From Spiroplasma endosymbiont of Lasioglossum villosulum (GTDB lineage Bacteria > Bacillota_I > Bacilli_A > Mycoplasmatales > VBWQ01), in the NCBI RefSeq assembly GCF_964020195.1, contig NZ_OZ026539.1, positions 310,001 to 374,000 on the forward strand: a DNA stretch of 64,000 bases. The letters are read 5' to 3'. Below, piece by piece: positions 30,357 to 41,721 of this stretch. Position numbers and translations under genes: made by a program. The notes beneath the pieces were generated by a model that saw nothing but the letters and a program-made list of their open reading frames with translations, ran no database searches and was not told the origin of the DNA. Positions within the stretch are counted from its first letter, which is position 1. Each line of letters begins with the position of its first letter.

Positions 30357-30798
30357 TTTTTTCACATTCTTTCTCAATTATTTTATTAATACCATTAATA
30401 CCAATAAGGGCACATTTAATTCGATTACGCTGTCTTGGTACATTTTTAAAAGCAATCATATTTTCAATTATTTTATCATTAAATTGCTTTTCTGATAACA
30501 TTGCTTGATAATTAATAATAATTTCTTTTATTTGTGATATTCTTTTACCTTCAATTAAAATACAAAAAAGATCGGTTGCTGCAGTTGAAATAGCACACCC
30601 AATTCCAGTAAAGCGTGCGCTATTAATAACTTTATTTTTAATAGAAATTTCAACATGAAAATTATCAACACATGATTCATTGTTTTGATGATATGTCAAA
30701 CTATTTGGTAAATTTTTAAAACCTTTATTTTTTGGATTACTATAGTGTTCAACAATTAGTTTGCGATAATAGTCTTGATTGTTATTAAAAGAATTCAT
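30340..30798 (-). CDS. sufU: Fe-S cluster assembly protein SufU
   Basis: 152 residues. Receives sulfur from SufS and, in Firmicutes, acts as a zinc-dependent sulfur acceptor. The three ligand Cys are present in NESCVDNF, GIGCAIST and RIKCALIG, with the SufU-specific insertion between the last two (about 18 residues longer than IscU). The first motif has Val where Gly is usual (C-G-D). The start overlaps the sufS end by 14 bases. Confidence 0.94.
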   Translation of the reverse strand: MNSFNNNQDYYRKLIVEHYSNPKNKGFKNLPNSLTYHQNNESCVDNFHVEISIKNKVINSARFTGIGCAISTAATDLFCILIEGKRISQIKEIIINYQAMLSEKQFNDKIIENMIAFKNVPRQRNRIKCALIGINGINKIIEKECEKNGNGN

Positions 30799-32068
30799 TT
30801 AAAAAATCTCCTCCTTCATTAATCCCTTTTTTTAAAGCTATTACTAATAAGTCAATATCTTTTTTACAATTATATATGTAAAAACTAAGACGAATTGTTA
30901 CTTCGGTGTTAATTATATTAGGTAATAATTTAGCACAATAAGTTCCACTGCGTACGCATATATTTTGTGTTCCTAAAAAATTAGCAACATCTTGTGCAAA
31001 TACTTTTTTAATATTAAATATTATGTTACTACTATTGCCATCAATATTATAAATTTCAATATTATTTCCTAAATGTGCTGTTAATTGTTCAATTGCGTAT
31101 TTTTTTAGTAAAATTTCATGATTTCTAATATTTTCAATACCAATGTTTAATAAATACTTAATAGCTGCACCCAGTCCAAATACACCTGCAATATTTTGTG
31201 TTCCACCTTCAAAACGATAAGGACTATCTAATAAGTTAAATTTACCATTTTCATAAATATCACCATTCATGCCCCCGCCCAATATTAGTGGATCTAGTAT
31301 ATTTAATCATTTGTTTTTTCCTCAAAAGACACCGATTCCAGTTGGACCAAAAACTTTATGACCAGAAAATCCAAAAAAATCAATATTTCAATTTTTAACA
31401 TCAGTTTTTATATGTCCTATTGATTGTGCACCATCTATTATTACTAAAATATTTTTAAAAATTCAATTATCACTTTTAACATTTTTTTTACCATATTCTT
31501 TAATAAAATTAGTTAATGTTTCAGTATCATTTTCTATTGCTAAAGAATTATTAATATTTGCAAAAGCAACTATTCTGGTTTTAGGTGTTAAAACTTTTTT
31601 TAAACTTTCAACAGTAATGACTCCTTGTTTATTTGTTTCAATAAATTTTATTTTAATTTTTTTAGTTTGTATCAAACGATAAAATGGTAAGAGTAATGAG
31701 CTATGTTCTAAAGTGGTTAATAAAATTTCATCATTTTCTTGTAAATATTTTTCTAAGCCAAAAGCAATTTGATTATAAGCAAAAGTTGCTGAAGGACAAA
31801 AAACTATTTCGTTTTCGTTACTATTAATAAATTTACTAATTGTTTTTCTAGTATCTTCAAATATATCATTTCCCTTAACAGCAAGTTGATAATCTTGACT
31901 ATGTGGATTAATACAATATTTTTCATAATAATCGCTAACAGCATCAATAACTATTTGTGGTTTTAGTGAAGAAGCGGCTGTATCTAAATAAACTAAATCA
32001 GGATTATTTTTAAAAAAGGGAAAATCAGTTTTAAAGGTATTATCATTAATGTTTATTTTTTTATTCAT
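30785..32068 (-). CDS. sufS: Cysteine desulfurase SufS
   Basis: 427 residues, PLP-dependent group II cysteine desulfurase giving sulfur to SufU and probably also to ThiI. YLDTAASSLKP at the N-terminus, TLEHSS, the cofactor motif DGAQSIGH, the Schiff-base Lys in FSGHKVFGPTGIG, and the catalytic Cys loop CVRSGTYCAKLL are all seen. ATG 32068 follows TAGGAGTAAAT. First gene of a three-gene operon. The only evident desulfurase in the window. Confidence 0.95.
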
Positions 32069-32373
32069 ATTTACTCCTATATCATTACACCAAATATAAT
32101 ATACTTATACTAATGATTATACACTTAATTTTGTGCTAATTTTCTTAAAATTAAAAAATGAATAAAATATTATTTGTGCACTATAAAGTAATAATATTTA
32201 AAAAAAATAATATTTTAAATTTTTTAAAATAAATAATTGGTAATTAATTATTTCATTTTAAAATTAATTAGAAAAAACTATCCCTTAAATATAAATTTTA
32301 TGTTAAAATATCTTAGTAAAATAAATTAAAAAATCTTTTTTTGCTATAGATTTAATTAAAAGGAGTGAATAAA

Positions 32374-34398
32374 GTGCGCAATATTCTTGCCTTAGTTGCA
32401 GCTTTCACGTTATCATCAACATCAACTATGTCTATTATAGCTTGTAATAATTCAAATGAAAGAGGCACAACTAATGTTTTCGACTGAAATAGTGCTTTTA
32501 TAGATACAAGTACTACGACTGACACCTTTTTTAATTACTTATTAAATAATCCCAATAGTGGATGAGGTAAAACATTATATACTGATATTAATCAATATAT
32601 TAATCTTTCAATTTTAAAAAATACTCCAGAATATAAAGATGATTATCTTGCTGCTTTGACAGCAGCTCAATCTGAAATGGAAAATAAAATAAAATCATTA
32701 CAAGCAAAATATGGTCGTTCATGAGAAAAACAATGAAAGAAAGTATTGGGCGATGATGATGTTAATACTTACATTGATAATATTTTAAAAAAGAGTGCTT
32801 TAGGTATTATTCAACGTAGTTATGTTACTAGTAATTATAAGGATTATAAATACTACAATCAAAATGAAATTAATATTTGATTAAAGGATTTATGAGAACA
32901 AGTAAACAATCCAAATGGTACTTATGATAGTGTACAAGAATACATTAATGGTAAAGCAGGTAGTATCGCTCCTGGTAAATATTCTAGCAAAGTTTGAATT
33001 GTTGCTAATGCTAATAATTCAGAATCAGATGTTATTACAAAATTAAACGATAATGTCAAAATTGCTAAAACATGAACTGGTGTTAATATTAGTCTTCCTG
33101 TCGTAAAAACTAGTGATGATAAGAATGATAGTAATTATGAAACAGATTCATACAATACTATTGATGACTTATTAAGTGATAATCAATCTAAAATAGCTAA
33201 AGTAATGTTAAGAAATCAAGAATTAATTTGAACTCGTCAAATTGTTATTCCTTTTGATTCTACTGCTAAACCTTTACAAGAAAAGATTAGTGCCTCTCAG
33301 TTTTCTCAAAATAAAACTAAAATTAATGAAATTTTAAACAATATTAGAACCAATGGTTTCGATCAAACATTCACCGAAGAAAAAGGGGCCGCTACTACTG
33401 ATGTTAGTAAAACTGGTGATTTAGGATTAATGGATATTACTAAATCTTCACAAGAGAATAGTCCTTTTTATTATTACTTATATCGTTATGTAACTAGTGC
33501 TGAAGGTGTTGGTAAAAATGTTGATGGTATTCAACCATATAAATTAACACAATTTATTTCACCAACTGACAAGGAAAAGGGTTTAGATGACTTAATTCCT
33601 TATATAGACCGCGATAGTATTAAAGATAAAGGTAAAGATGGTACTAGTCAATATAATGATTTAGTTTATATGAAAGATATAAAAGGACCACAACTTCCTG
33701 ATGCTGCAGTTAATAATGGACCTGGAGTTGGTATTTTTATTGATACTGGTGGTATTCATTTTATTCAAACGCCAGGTATCACATATCAACAGCAAGACAA
33801 ACCTAAAAGCGATGAATCAACTTATAATATAATTAAAACATTTAAAAATCATAGAAAAGATACTTATCAGTGAAAAGACTTAGCACCGTTATCTGAGCGT
33901 CCAGGTGGATTATCTGATTCTCCTTATCTTGATTATTTACAAACTGGTTTTTTACTACAAAAATATACTCCAAATACAACTCCTACTTTTAATTTAAATG
34001 ATGCATTAACAGCCTTTACTGGAGGTACTGGTAGCCTTGGTGATGCAACTTGATGAGATTATAATTTATACTTTAATAATAACTCAAGTTTAATTCATTG
34101 AAATTTACAGGATATATTTGGTTCAAGTCCTCTTGATCCAACTGATAAGAAAATTAATGACTTTGTTGAAAAAATGAAAAGTTGATTTGATAAAACTAAA
34201 GAAAATCGTTGAAACAATAGACAAGGTATTAATATTAATGCAACATTTAAGGATAATATTATAAAAACTAATAATACATGAGATGGCTTTACACAAGATG
34301 CACCAGTTGCTCGTATGGATACTAATATTGCTAATTATCTAGATGTTGTTGGGAAACGAACATTATGATGATATGATCCAAGTATCATTAGTTCTTAG
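32374..34398 (+). CDS. Large surface lipoprotein
   Basis: 674 residues. GTG start behind AAAGGAGTG. Lipobox MSIIAC with Cys24. The mature part is polar, Trp-rich (mostly TGA codons) and has no further membrane segments, as in Spiroplasma paralogous surface lipoproteins encoded near large ABC permeases. No enzymatic motif was found. It is followed after 16 bases by another lipoprotein gene of similar size, so both are likely parts of one surface complex; that is inference. Confidence 0.85.
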
Positions 34399-34414
34399 AT
34401 GGGAGGTATAAAAA

Positions 34415-36124
34415 ATGAAAAAGATAAAAAAGATTTTACCATTATTAACTTCAGTTACTCTTTTATCTGGCCCTGTATTATTATTAGTTGCTTGTGATAA
34501 TGAACGTGATATGAGTAATTTACCTAGTGGTAAAATTCCTGATGATTATAAAAATTGTGTATTATTTAATTTTTTAGGAGTAAACTTTAATGAAACGATT
34601 TCTGCTCAGTTTAAGAATACTTATTCACAAGGTCTTGATTTTATTTTAAAAGATGTTGAAGGAACAATTGCTCAGCAAAAATTTTATGAATTTTTTCATA
34701 AGAAACTTCATTATAGTGAAGACACAAAAAATGCAGATGGTACTACTACAATGGGAGAAGCCAATAAAGCTTTTATAAAACTTAAAGATGATTTAGGATT
34801 AAATTTATTAACTCAAAAGTACTTAAGTGGTATTAATACAGCTAATTCATTAGATAAAGTATCAGCAGCAGATAATAATGAGTTATTATTTCAAAATCAA
34901 AGTTGACATCAGGATGGTACAAGTAAATTTAATTATCAAAATGTAGAATTTTATAAAGAAAAAAATAAAGATACTGATAAAGTTAATGATCCTGATCAAA
35001 TATTTACTCCTGATAGTTTATATAAAGATTATGGTGATAAAGATGCTGCTTTTGATGAACAATTAGCTGCCATTGCTAAACATCCAGATGACAATTATAG
35101 TAATGAAATTGGTAAATTATTACCAAATGATGCTAAAAAATGAAATAGTAGTGCTGGTATTAATAAAACACAAAAAGGTCTTTCTGGTACTGATATTCCA
35201 ACTTATTCAAAATATTTAAAACGTTTCCAATGATGATTACGTTTTCGTTATCAACAATATTATCAATATCAAATTTTACCAGAATTAAATCAAACTTTAT
35301 TTACAATGTCTTATATTTTAGACAATATTGTTGATATTAAAGATAATGAAGCAGGTAAACCTATAATTTCAACCCAAACAAATAACCTTTACATAAGTCA
35401 ATTACAAGATACTACTGGTTGACATAAAAGTAATTATAATGCAACTTGAAATTTTACTACTGATTTAGCAAATGCGCAAAAAATTGATAGAGATTGAAAT
35501 AATACTCCTTCTAAACTTCCGACATGAGAATCAATTGTTAAAGATAATGGTTCAGGAAAAGAAACTTTAAATTCTGCTTTTTTTAATCAATTAACAAGTG
35601 GTAATGCATCAACCATTAGTGAAATTGATCCTAACTTTGGTGTTAATGGTTTCTTAAGTACTGCTACTACTACCCAAGAAGCTGCAAGTTGAGTAACTAA
35701 TGGTGGATTACACTATACTACAAATAATAATATTGCTACATTTACTTACTCTGCTCCTATTTATTTCCTAAATCTTTTACAAAATTTAGATTTTAGTTTT
35801 TTAAATAATAAAAATCAAGGCTGAATTCCAGAAATTAGTAATTTAATTCATTCATGAAATATGAGTCCTAATGCTAGTCTTAAGACAGGTTTTTCTAAGT
35901 ATATAAGGGGTGATAGTAACGAAAGCACTATTACCCAAGAAACAAAATGAAATATATTTTGACAAATGTTATATTCTATATCTGCTAGTGACTCTGCAAG
36001 TAAAGATTCACCAGCAACTGAAAACTTTAAAATCGCTGCTCAAAATTTATTTCCAACATATATTCCAAAAAATAATATATATGAAGAAGGATTTTGAAAT
36101 AAGGTAAAAGAGTTTTATCCATAA
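34415..36124 (+). CDS. Second large surface lipoprotein
   Basis: 569 residues. ATG after GGGAGGT. Basic n-region MKKIKKI, hydrophobic core and lipobox LLVAC (Cys27). The body is polar with many Trp and Tyr. Weak similarity of layout to the preceding lipoprotein (both have a DFWDK/WDY-like aromatic pattern near the middle and end), but no named domain. Co-transcribed with the upstream lipoprotein. Confidence 0.83.
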
Positions 36125-36175
36125 TAATACTTAATATTTTAAGTTATACTTATAAAGTAAGTTGAGGTGAAATAT

Positions 36176-36595
36176 ATGACAAATAAAGTATGCATTTTTT
36201 GTACAATTATTAAAGATACAAATAACTTAATTTTTGAAGATACAAATACAGCAGCATTCATGGATATCAATCCCGTAACTAAAGGACACATTCTAGTAAT
36301 TCCAAAGCAACATTTTGAAACTTTTATTGATACTACACCCAAAATAGTGAGTGATGTTAGTATCACAACTCATAAAATTGTTAATTTGCTAATAAAAACT
36401 ATTCCCGAAATTAAAGGATTTAATATTTTAACTAATAATGGTAGCGAAGCATTTCAAGAAGTGTTTCATTATCATGTTCATATTATTCCAAAATATATTC
36501 GTGAAAAAGGGTTTTTAATTAATAGGACAAAAGAAAATGTTACAATTGATGATATTAATAATATTAAAAAAATACTAAAATCACAATTAATGTAA
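36176..36595 (+). CDS. HIT-family nucleotide hydrolase
   Basis: 139 residues. Histidine triad HYHVHIIPKY near residue 98, with N-terminal CIFCTIIKD (zinc-type Cys pair), FMDINPVTKGHILVIPKQH and NNGSEAFQEVFH typical of the Hint/HinT branch, which hydrolyses nucleoside phosphoramidates or adenylates. ATG at 36176 is preferred (9 bases after GAGG); an upstream GTG at 36167 is in frame. Small housekeeping gene, common in Mollicutes. Confidence 0.94.
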   Translation: MTNKVCIFCTIIKDTNNLIFEDTNTAAFMDINPVTKGHILVIPKQHFETFIDTTPKIVSDVSITTHKIVNLLIKTIPEIKGFNILTNNGSEAFQEVFHYHVHIIPKYIREKGFLINRTKENVTIDDINNIKKILKSQLM

Positions 36596-36617
36596 AAAAT
36601 ATTTAAGGAGGAAAAAA

Positions 36618-36980
36618 ATGAAAAGTCTTAAGTTATTAACTTTACCTAAAATATTAATGCTAATTGGTGCTGTATGAATTATTGTTTTTAGTTTATTGTA
36701 TGCAGCGGGAGTTATAACTTATAGTTTCTATGGTTGAAATGAAAATGGAGCTACATTAGTTATAATAGGTATTATTTATATTCTAATACCATTTTCAGTT
36801 AAACCTGGATTATGATCAAGACTATGAGCACTATTTATATCATTTCTTTCAGTTATAATAGTTATTGGTTTATTTGTTGGCAAAGATGTAGATTATAAGT
36901 CAACATGAACTTATATTAATGCTTTACCACATATTATCATGGCGTTTGGCTCTATTTTATGAATATTTAATAGTAAATAA
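36618..36980 (+). CDS. Four-helix membrane protein, unknown
   Basis: 120 residues with four predicted membrane helices (about 11-36, 46-61, 71-86, 97-115). ATG follows AAGGAGGAAAA, 22 bases after the HIT gene, suggesting co-transcription. No family recognised; small and Trp-rich (all TGA). Confidence 0.72.
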
Positions 36981-37185
36981 GTCATAAAATAATTATTAAT
37001 AACTTAAAATATTGGTTGAAAATAGTATTAAACCAATTTTTAATAAATAATTAATAATATTTTTAGAGTTTATTTTCAACATAAATAATAAGAAAAAAAT
37101 ATTATAATAGTTATTAATTATCAAATTTTATAAAAATTATTAATTGATGAGTGGCATAACTACCTTTTTGTTTTCATCAAAAAAG

Positions 37186-37228
37186 CATTTTTTATTAATG
37201 ATGCTATAATTTTAAGCATTAATAAAAA
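37186..37228 (+). promoter_or_regulatory. Promoter inside an inverted repeat
   Basis: Arms TTTTTTATTAATG (about 37187-37199) and CATTAATAAAAAA (37218-37230) enclose TATAAT (37204-37209), the likely -10 of the zinc-ribbon gene. A factor binding this repeat would cover the promoter. Confidence 0.5.
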
Positions 37229-37248
37229 AAGATAAAGGAGATTGAGAT

Positions 37249-37371
37249 ATGAAAAAAAGAAAAGTATTACATTGTTCAAGTTGTAATAAAGAAATTAATG
37301 GTAATGATTTAGCTTCAAACTCAAAAACAGCAAGAAAAATTATGAAATGCCCAGAGTGTGCTAATCAATAA
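37249..37371 (+). CDS. 40-residue zinc-ribbon peptide
   Basis: Two CxxC pairs, HCSSCNKE and KCPECANQ, separated by 20 residues, with a basic start (MKKRKVL). This is a minimal zinc ribbon. ATG follows AAAGGAGATTGAG. Two similar small Cys-rich genes lie at 48173 and 48399. Function unknown; nucleic acid or protein binding is possible. Confidence 0.75.
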   Translation: MKKRKVLHCSSCNKEINGNDLASNSKTARKIMKCPECANQ

Positions 37372-37442
37372 TTTTTTGATTATTAATAAAATTTATATTA
37401 TTATCAATAGCCCTTATCAACTAATTTTAAAAATTTTTACTG

Positions 37443-37466
37443 ATTGTTTTAGATTTCTAAAACAAT
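37443..37466 (+). terminator. Rho-independent terminator
   Basis: Perfect inverted repeat, arms ATTGTTTTAGA and TCTAAAACAAT, followed by TTTC. Confidence 0.75.
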
Positions 37467-37588
37467 TTTCATCTTAATTGTTAATAAAACAAATTATAAA
37501 TAAAAACAATACTAGTCTATATCTATTGATATCAAAGGCAAGAATATAAAGAACTTATTTCTGAAATCAAAATATGGAGGAGTATTAT

Positions 37589-38876
37589 ATGTCTAAAAAA
37601 AATAAAAATTCAAAAATTATTGCCGGAATAATTAGTTCTGCGGTTTTAATTAGTGGTGCAACTACTGGTATTTTATATAATTCTGAAATGGAAGAAAATA
37701 TTGAAGAAGAAATTGAAATTGAAAAGAAAAAAAACTTAGAAATAATTTTTCCTAAAGGAAAAAGAAATTTAGGTAAAATTTATATTGGATAAAACATAAC
37801 TGCTATAAATGATGATGAAAAAGTAAAAAAAGAAATTATAGATATTTTTAGTAATAAATATAATATAGATGTAATTAGTTTGGAAATTAAAATTGTTAAT
37901 AACCAAAATCAAGCAATAATTACTTCAATAAATGAAGATATTTATATTGGAACAGTAAAGCTTAAGTATAGTCCTAATAGATTTTTTGTAACGTTAGATT
38001 ATATTGTTCCTGATTTGAATATAAGAGATAAACAAGTTCCTACTTATTCTTATCAACATCATCAAGAAATTTTATTTGGAAAAAATGATATTTTAAATGA
38101 TAATGAATTTAAAAATTTACCTGCTGTAAATGATTTTATTAATATTTTAAATGAACAAGTTAAATTTAAAGCAAATGAAGAATCAAATAATGCTTTTAAA
38201 AAGTTGGAAAATAATAATGATAATTTAGAAGATTTTGAAGATTTAAAAAAACAATTTAATGATCATCATCTTTTATTTGATGGCAAAATTGATTTTGAAT
38301 CATTTATTAAAACAATTAGTAATTATCATATAAATGCAAACATTGATGAATTAAAAACAGCAATATGTCGTTTTTATAATATTTTAGCTCAATTATATGG
38401 AAAAAATAATATTTTTAAAATGTTAGAAAAAATTGAATTAGATCAAAAATTGTGAGAACAGTCTAAAAATAAATATGTCAGGAGAAGCATATTTTGGTTC
38501 TTGTAATAATAATATGTGTAATACTAAAATAATACTTGATACAGATATTTTTAGAGATATAAAGTATGGAATGGAAGTTATGGTACATGAATATGGTCAT
38601 ATTTTGGATTCTTTAATTCGTAATAAACAAAATAATAATTTTGATGCAAGAAAATATATGATTTCATCATTAGCAAAAGGAACTAAGATTAATAATAAAT
38701 CTTATCAAAAACTTTTAAGTTATGGTATTGTTAGAAGTTGATATGGAAGAACATCATATATTGACTTATTTCCAGAAGCTTTTGGTCGTTGAATAATGAC
38801 TCCTGAACAAAATCGTGATCTTGGATGAGAAAAATTAGATAAATTTTTTCGAATAGATTTACTTAAATTATTATAA
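37589..38876 (+). pseudogene. Exported HExxH metalloprotease-like gene, broken
   Basis: ATG at 37589 after ATGGAGGAG. N-terminal membrane or signal helix (IIAGIISSAVLISGATTG, residues 9-26), then a Glu-rich stretch. The frame is cut by TAA at 37790-37792, continues unchanged to about 38465, and shifts by one base near 38465-38477. The last part contains MVHEYGHILD, a zinc-protease HExxH motif, and a downstream Glu in LFPEAFGRW that fits a gluzincin third ligand. Joined length is about 428 residues. Similar domains occur in secreted toxins (ATLF-like), but identity is uncertain. Two lesions suggest inactivation. Confidence 0.65.
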
Positions 38877-38903
38877 TAATAAAAAATATATCTTTATAAT
38901 CAT

Positions 38904-38934
38904 AATAAGGACAAAATAAACTTTGTCCTTATTA
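38904..38934. terminator. Bidirectional terminator
   Basis: Arms AATAAGGACAAA and TTTGTCCTTATT between two converging genes. Confidence 0.85.
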
Positions 38935-38974
38935 TTAATTTTGTTTATTAATTAAAAATTGTAAATAAAGGTCA

Positions 38975-40261
38975 TTAATTGTTCATTATGTTATCAAAAT
39001 TTATGTTGTTTAATGCAATGTTAACATATGTCATACGACCAAATGAAGAAGTTAAAAAACAATACCATTGAAAGTAAATATTATCATTATCATGTCAAAG
39101 ATCTAAGTTAAGAGCAATTTCTGTTCCTCATCCTCCACCATCTTTAGTATTAATATAAGCAATAAAAAGAACATTAGCATTACCAGGGTTTTTATATTGT
39201 TCAATTTTTGCAGTATTAGTTGATAGTGTTGGACTACTTTCAATTCCTGTTGAAGTTGATACTTTGAAATATGAATTAATAAAACAAAAAGTTGGATACA
39301 TATTACTGAAGGTATTTCAGTCTCTCGCATAATTGCTTCACTTAAGAATATTATAAACATTAGAATTATCAGTAGCGATTGATGTTCCATTATGTCAATC
39401 TGAAAAAGAATAATTTATTTTATCATTAATAATATTATTAGTGTTTTTTCAATTATTATAATAAATAGCAACTAGATTATTACTTTTATCAAAAATTCAA
39501 TTTAATGAATAGTTTTTAGTAGTTAATGTTAGTGGTGATTTATTCAAAAAATTATAAACATTTTGATTATCAATAATTAAATTAACAATGTTACTAGTTA
39601 ATTGATTATTAATTTGCCCTTTTAAACTAGTTTGATTAATAAAATACATTGCTAAGTTATTAGCTATTGTCTTACTAATTTTATTATCATGTGTTGCTTT
39701 AGCAATATAATATAAACCTAGTGTTTCATTTAGATTATTGCTATGTTCAACTTTATCAGCACCTGCTTGATTAGAAATATCAATATGTTTTTCAATATCA
39801 CCTTGTTGAATATATTTTCAATTATTATAACCAGTAAAGTATGAATCAGAATATTCACTTTTACTATATGGATTATAATTATCTTTAATAATAGTTACTT
39901 TTTTGTGGCTGTTCATTTCTTGTTTTGTATTTTCAATATTTACTTTATCTTTATCTGGAATATTTATATTAGGGTTATAAACTAGGTTACCATAGTTATC
40001 TACTAAAAAAGTATTCCTTGCTTTAGGAAAAGTGTATTTTGCTAAAGATAATGTATCATAACTATAAAATTTATGATCTGTTATTGATTGATTAGTAATT
40101 CACTCACTATTGCTTAAATAGTTAAATTGGTTATTGAATGAAGCATTATTTTCTTCTAATTGATTTATTAGTACAGTATTTTCAATATTTATATTATTAA
40201 TATTGTTTCCTAAAAAAGTTAAAGGTGGTATCATACTTAAAAAAATTAAATATTTATTCAT
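38975..40261 (-). CDS. Secreted protein of unknown function
   Basis: 428 residues. Signal peptide MNKYLIFLSMIPPLTFLG without lipobox Cys, so probably released. The N-terminal half is Asn-rich and charged; a mid segment (GLYYIAKATHDNKISKTIAN) is helical; the C-terminal 160 residues are Trp/Tyr-rich with a likely beta structure (ANVLFIAYINTKDGGGWGTE, LWHDNDNIYFQWYCFLTSSF). ATG 40261 after AGAGGT. No named domain found. Spiroplasma toxins such as ribosome-inactivating proteins are secreted in this way, but no RIP active-site motif is seen. Confidence 0.75.
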
Positions 40262-40540
40262 AATGTTATACCTCTATTTTTTAAATAATTATTTAAAAAA
40301 TTAATAAATATATATTTTATAACACTTTAGTCATTAAAAAGTGTTGATTTAATTATAAACATTTTATTTGAAATTAGCAAAAACTAAAAAACTTAAATAA
40401 ATAATGTGTATTAAACGTACTTTACAATATGTTTCAATATTAATAATTTGCATATTAAATAAGTCCTTTTTTAAGTTATAATATTTATTTATAACTCAAT
40501 GAAAAAAATAATACGAATTTATTGGAAAAATATTATTATT

Positions 40541-40593
40541 ATGATAATATTCTACAAAAGAATATAAAGTTTTTTAATCCGCTTATTTTAATT
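40541..40593 (+). promoter_or_regulatory. Left half of a type A leader, split by IS30
   Basis: TATGATAAT-like -10 (about 40540-40548), AATATAAAGTTTTTTAATCC and the left hairpin arm CCGCTTATTTTAA end at the IS. The right arm TTAAAATAAATGGG (41677-41690), TTTTTTT and AGAAAGGAAG resume after it. Confidence 0.6.
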
Positions 40594-41674
40594 TGCTGAG
40601 TTATACTTGTAAGTGCAAGTAAATAAAATTGCAAAAAATTCTCATATAAAAATTTCATAATGCTAAATTTAGTTTAGAAAAAAGTAAGGAGTTTTTATAT
40701 GAGTTATAAACATCTTGGCATAGATGAAAGGATTTATATTGAGAATCAATTGAAATTTAAATTTAAAATTAGTGAAATAGCTAAAAATCTTAATCGAAGT
40801 ATTAGTACTATTATTCGAGAAATTAATAGAAATAAAGATAATAATCATTATTTTTCATTAATTGCACAAAATAAAGCTGAAAATCGAAAACAATCACATA
40901 TTAGTTTTCATAAGTTTAAAAATAAGAATTTAGTAAAATATGTACAACAAAAATTACTATTAGGTTGATCACCTGAACAAATTTATGGCAGAATTAAAAA
41001 TTTTCATAAAGAGTGAGTTATTAGTTTTAAAACAATTTATACTTGAATTTATTTTGGAATGCTTGATAAAGTTACTAGTAAAAATTTAAGAAGAAAAGGT
41101 AAAAAACGAAAATCTAAAGAAAATCGTGGCAAGTTTAATGGTAAATCAATTAAAGAACGAGATATAAATGTTAATGATCGTATAACACTTGGTCATTGAG
41201 AAGGAGATACTATAGTATCATCACGAGGTAAAAGCAAATCATGTTTAATAACTTTAGTTGAAAGAGTATCACGATTTACTTTAGCAATATTAGTTAAAAA
41301 CAGAACTACTAAAGTTATTAATAAAAATGTTAGTTATTATTTATCAATTCTTCCTAAAAACATTGTTAAAACTATTACTTTTGATCGTGGCAAAGAATTT
41401 TCAAATTGACAACAACTTGAAAAAAATTTAGATATAAAAATTTATTTTGCCAATCCATATTCACCTTGACAAAGAGGTACTAATGAAAATACTAATGGTT
41501 TAATTAGAGAAAAATTTCCTAAAAAATTTATTTTTTCAAAAACTAATAAAAATGAAGTTCATAAATTTATATTGTCTTTAAACCAAAGACCAAGAAAAAT
41601 ACTAAATTATCTTTCACCAATCGAATATTTGGATAGAAAAATAATTTAGTTGCACTTACCTTTACAATTTAGCA
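40594..41674 (+). mobile_element. IS30-family insertion sequence, copy 2
   Basis: 1081 bp, same length, ends and apparently same sequence as copy 1 at 10258, in the same orientation. It is inserted in the loop of a leader hairpin upstream of the gene at 41722. Possible TT target duplication. Confidence 0.93.
40699..41649 (+). CDS. IS30-family transposase
   Basis: 316 residues, intact, identical in translation to the copy at 10363 with the same DDE residues (Asp170, Asp229, Glu263). Complete identity implies recent transposition. Its outward transcription could reach the gene 72 bases downstream, partly replacing the promoter it displaced. Confidence 0.96.
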
Positions 41675-41721
41675 TTTTAAAATAAATGGGTTTTTTTATT
41701 TTTAGAAAGGAAGAAAAAATA

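Noticed and set aside
32374-36124. Immunoglobulin-binding/cleaving MIB-MIP pair
   Set aside because: Two adjacent lipoproteins suggested it, but no protease triad or matching motifs are visible.
39103-39390. 95-codon minus-strand ORF in another frame
   Set aside because: Shadow inside the 428-residue secreted protein gene, which is open throughout and has a signal peptide.
38975-40261. Ribosome-inactivating protein toxin
   Set aside because: Spiroplasma RIPs came to mind for a secreted protein, but the typical Glu..Arg..Trp active-site pattern was not found.
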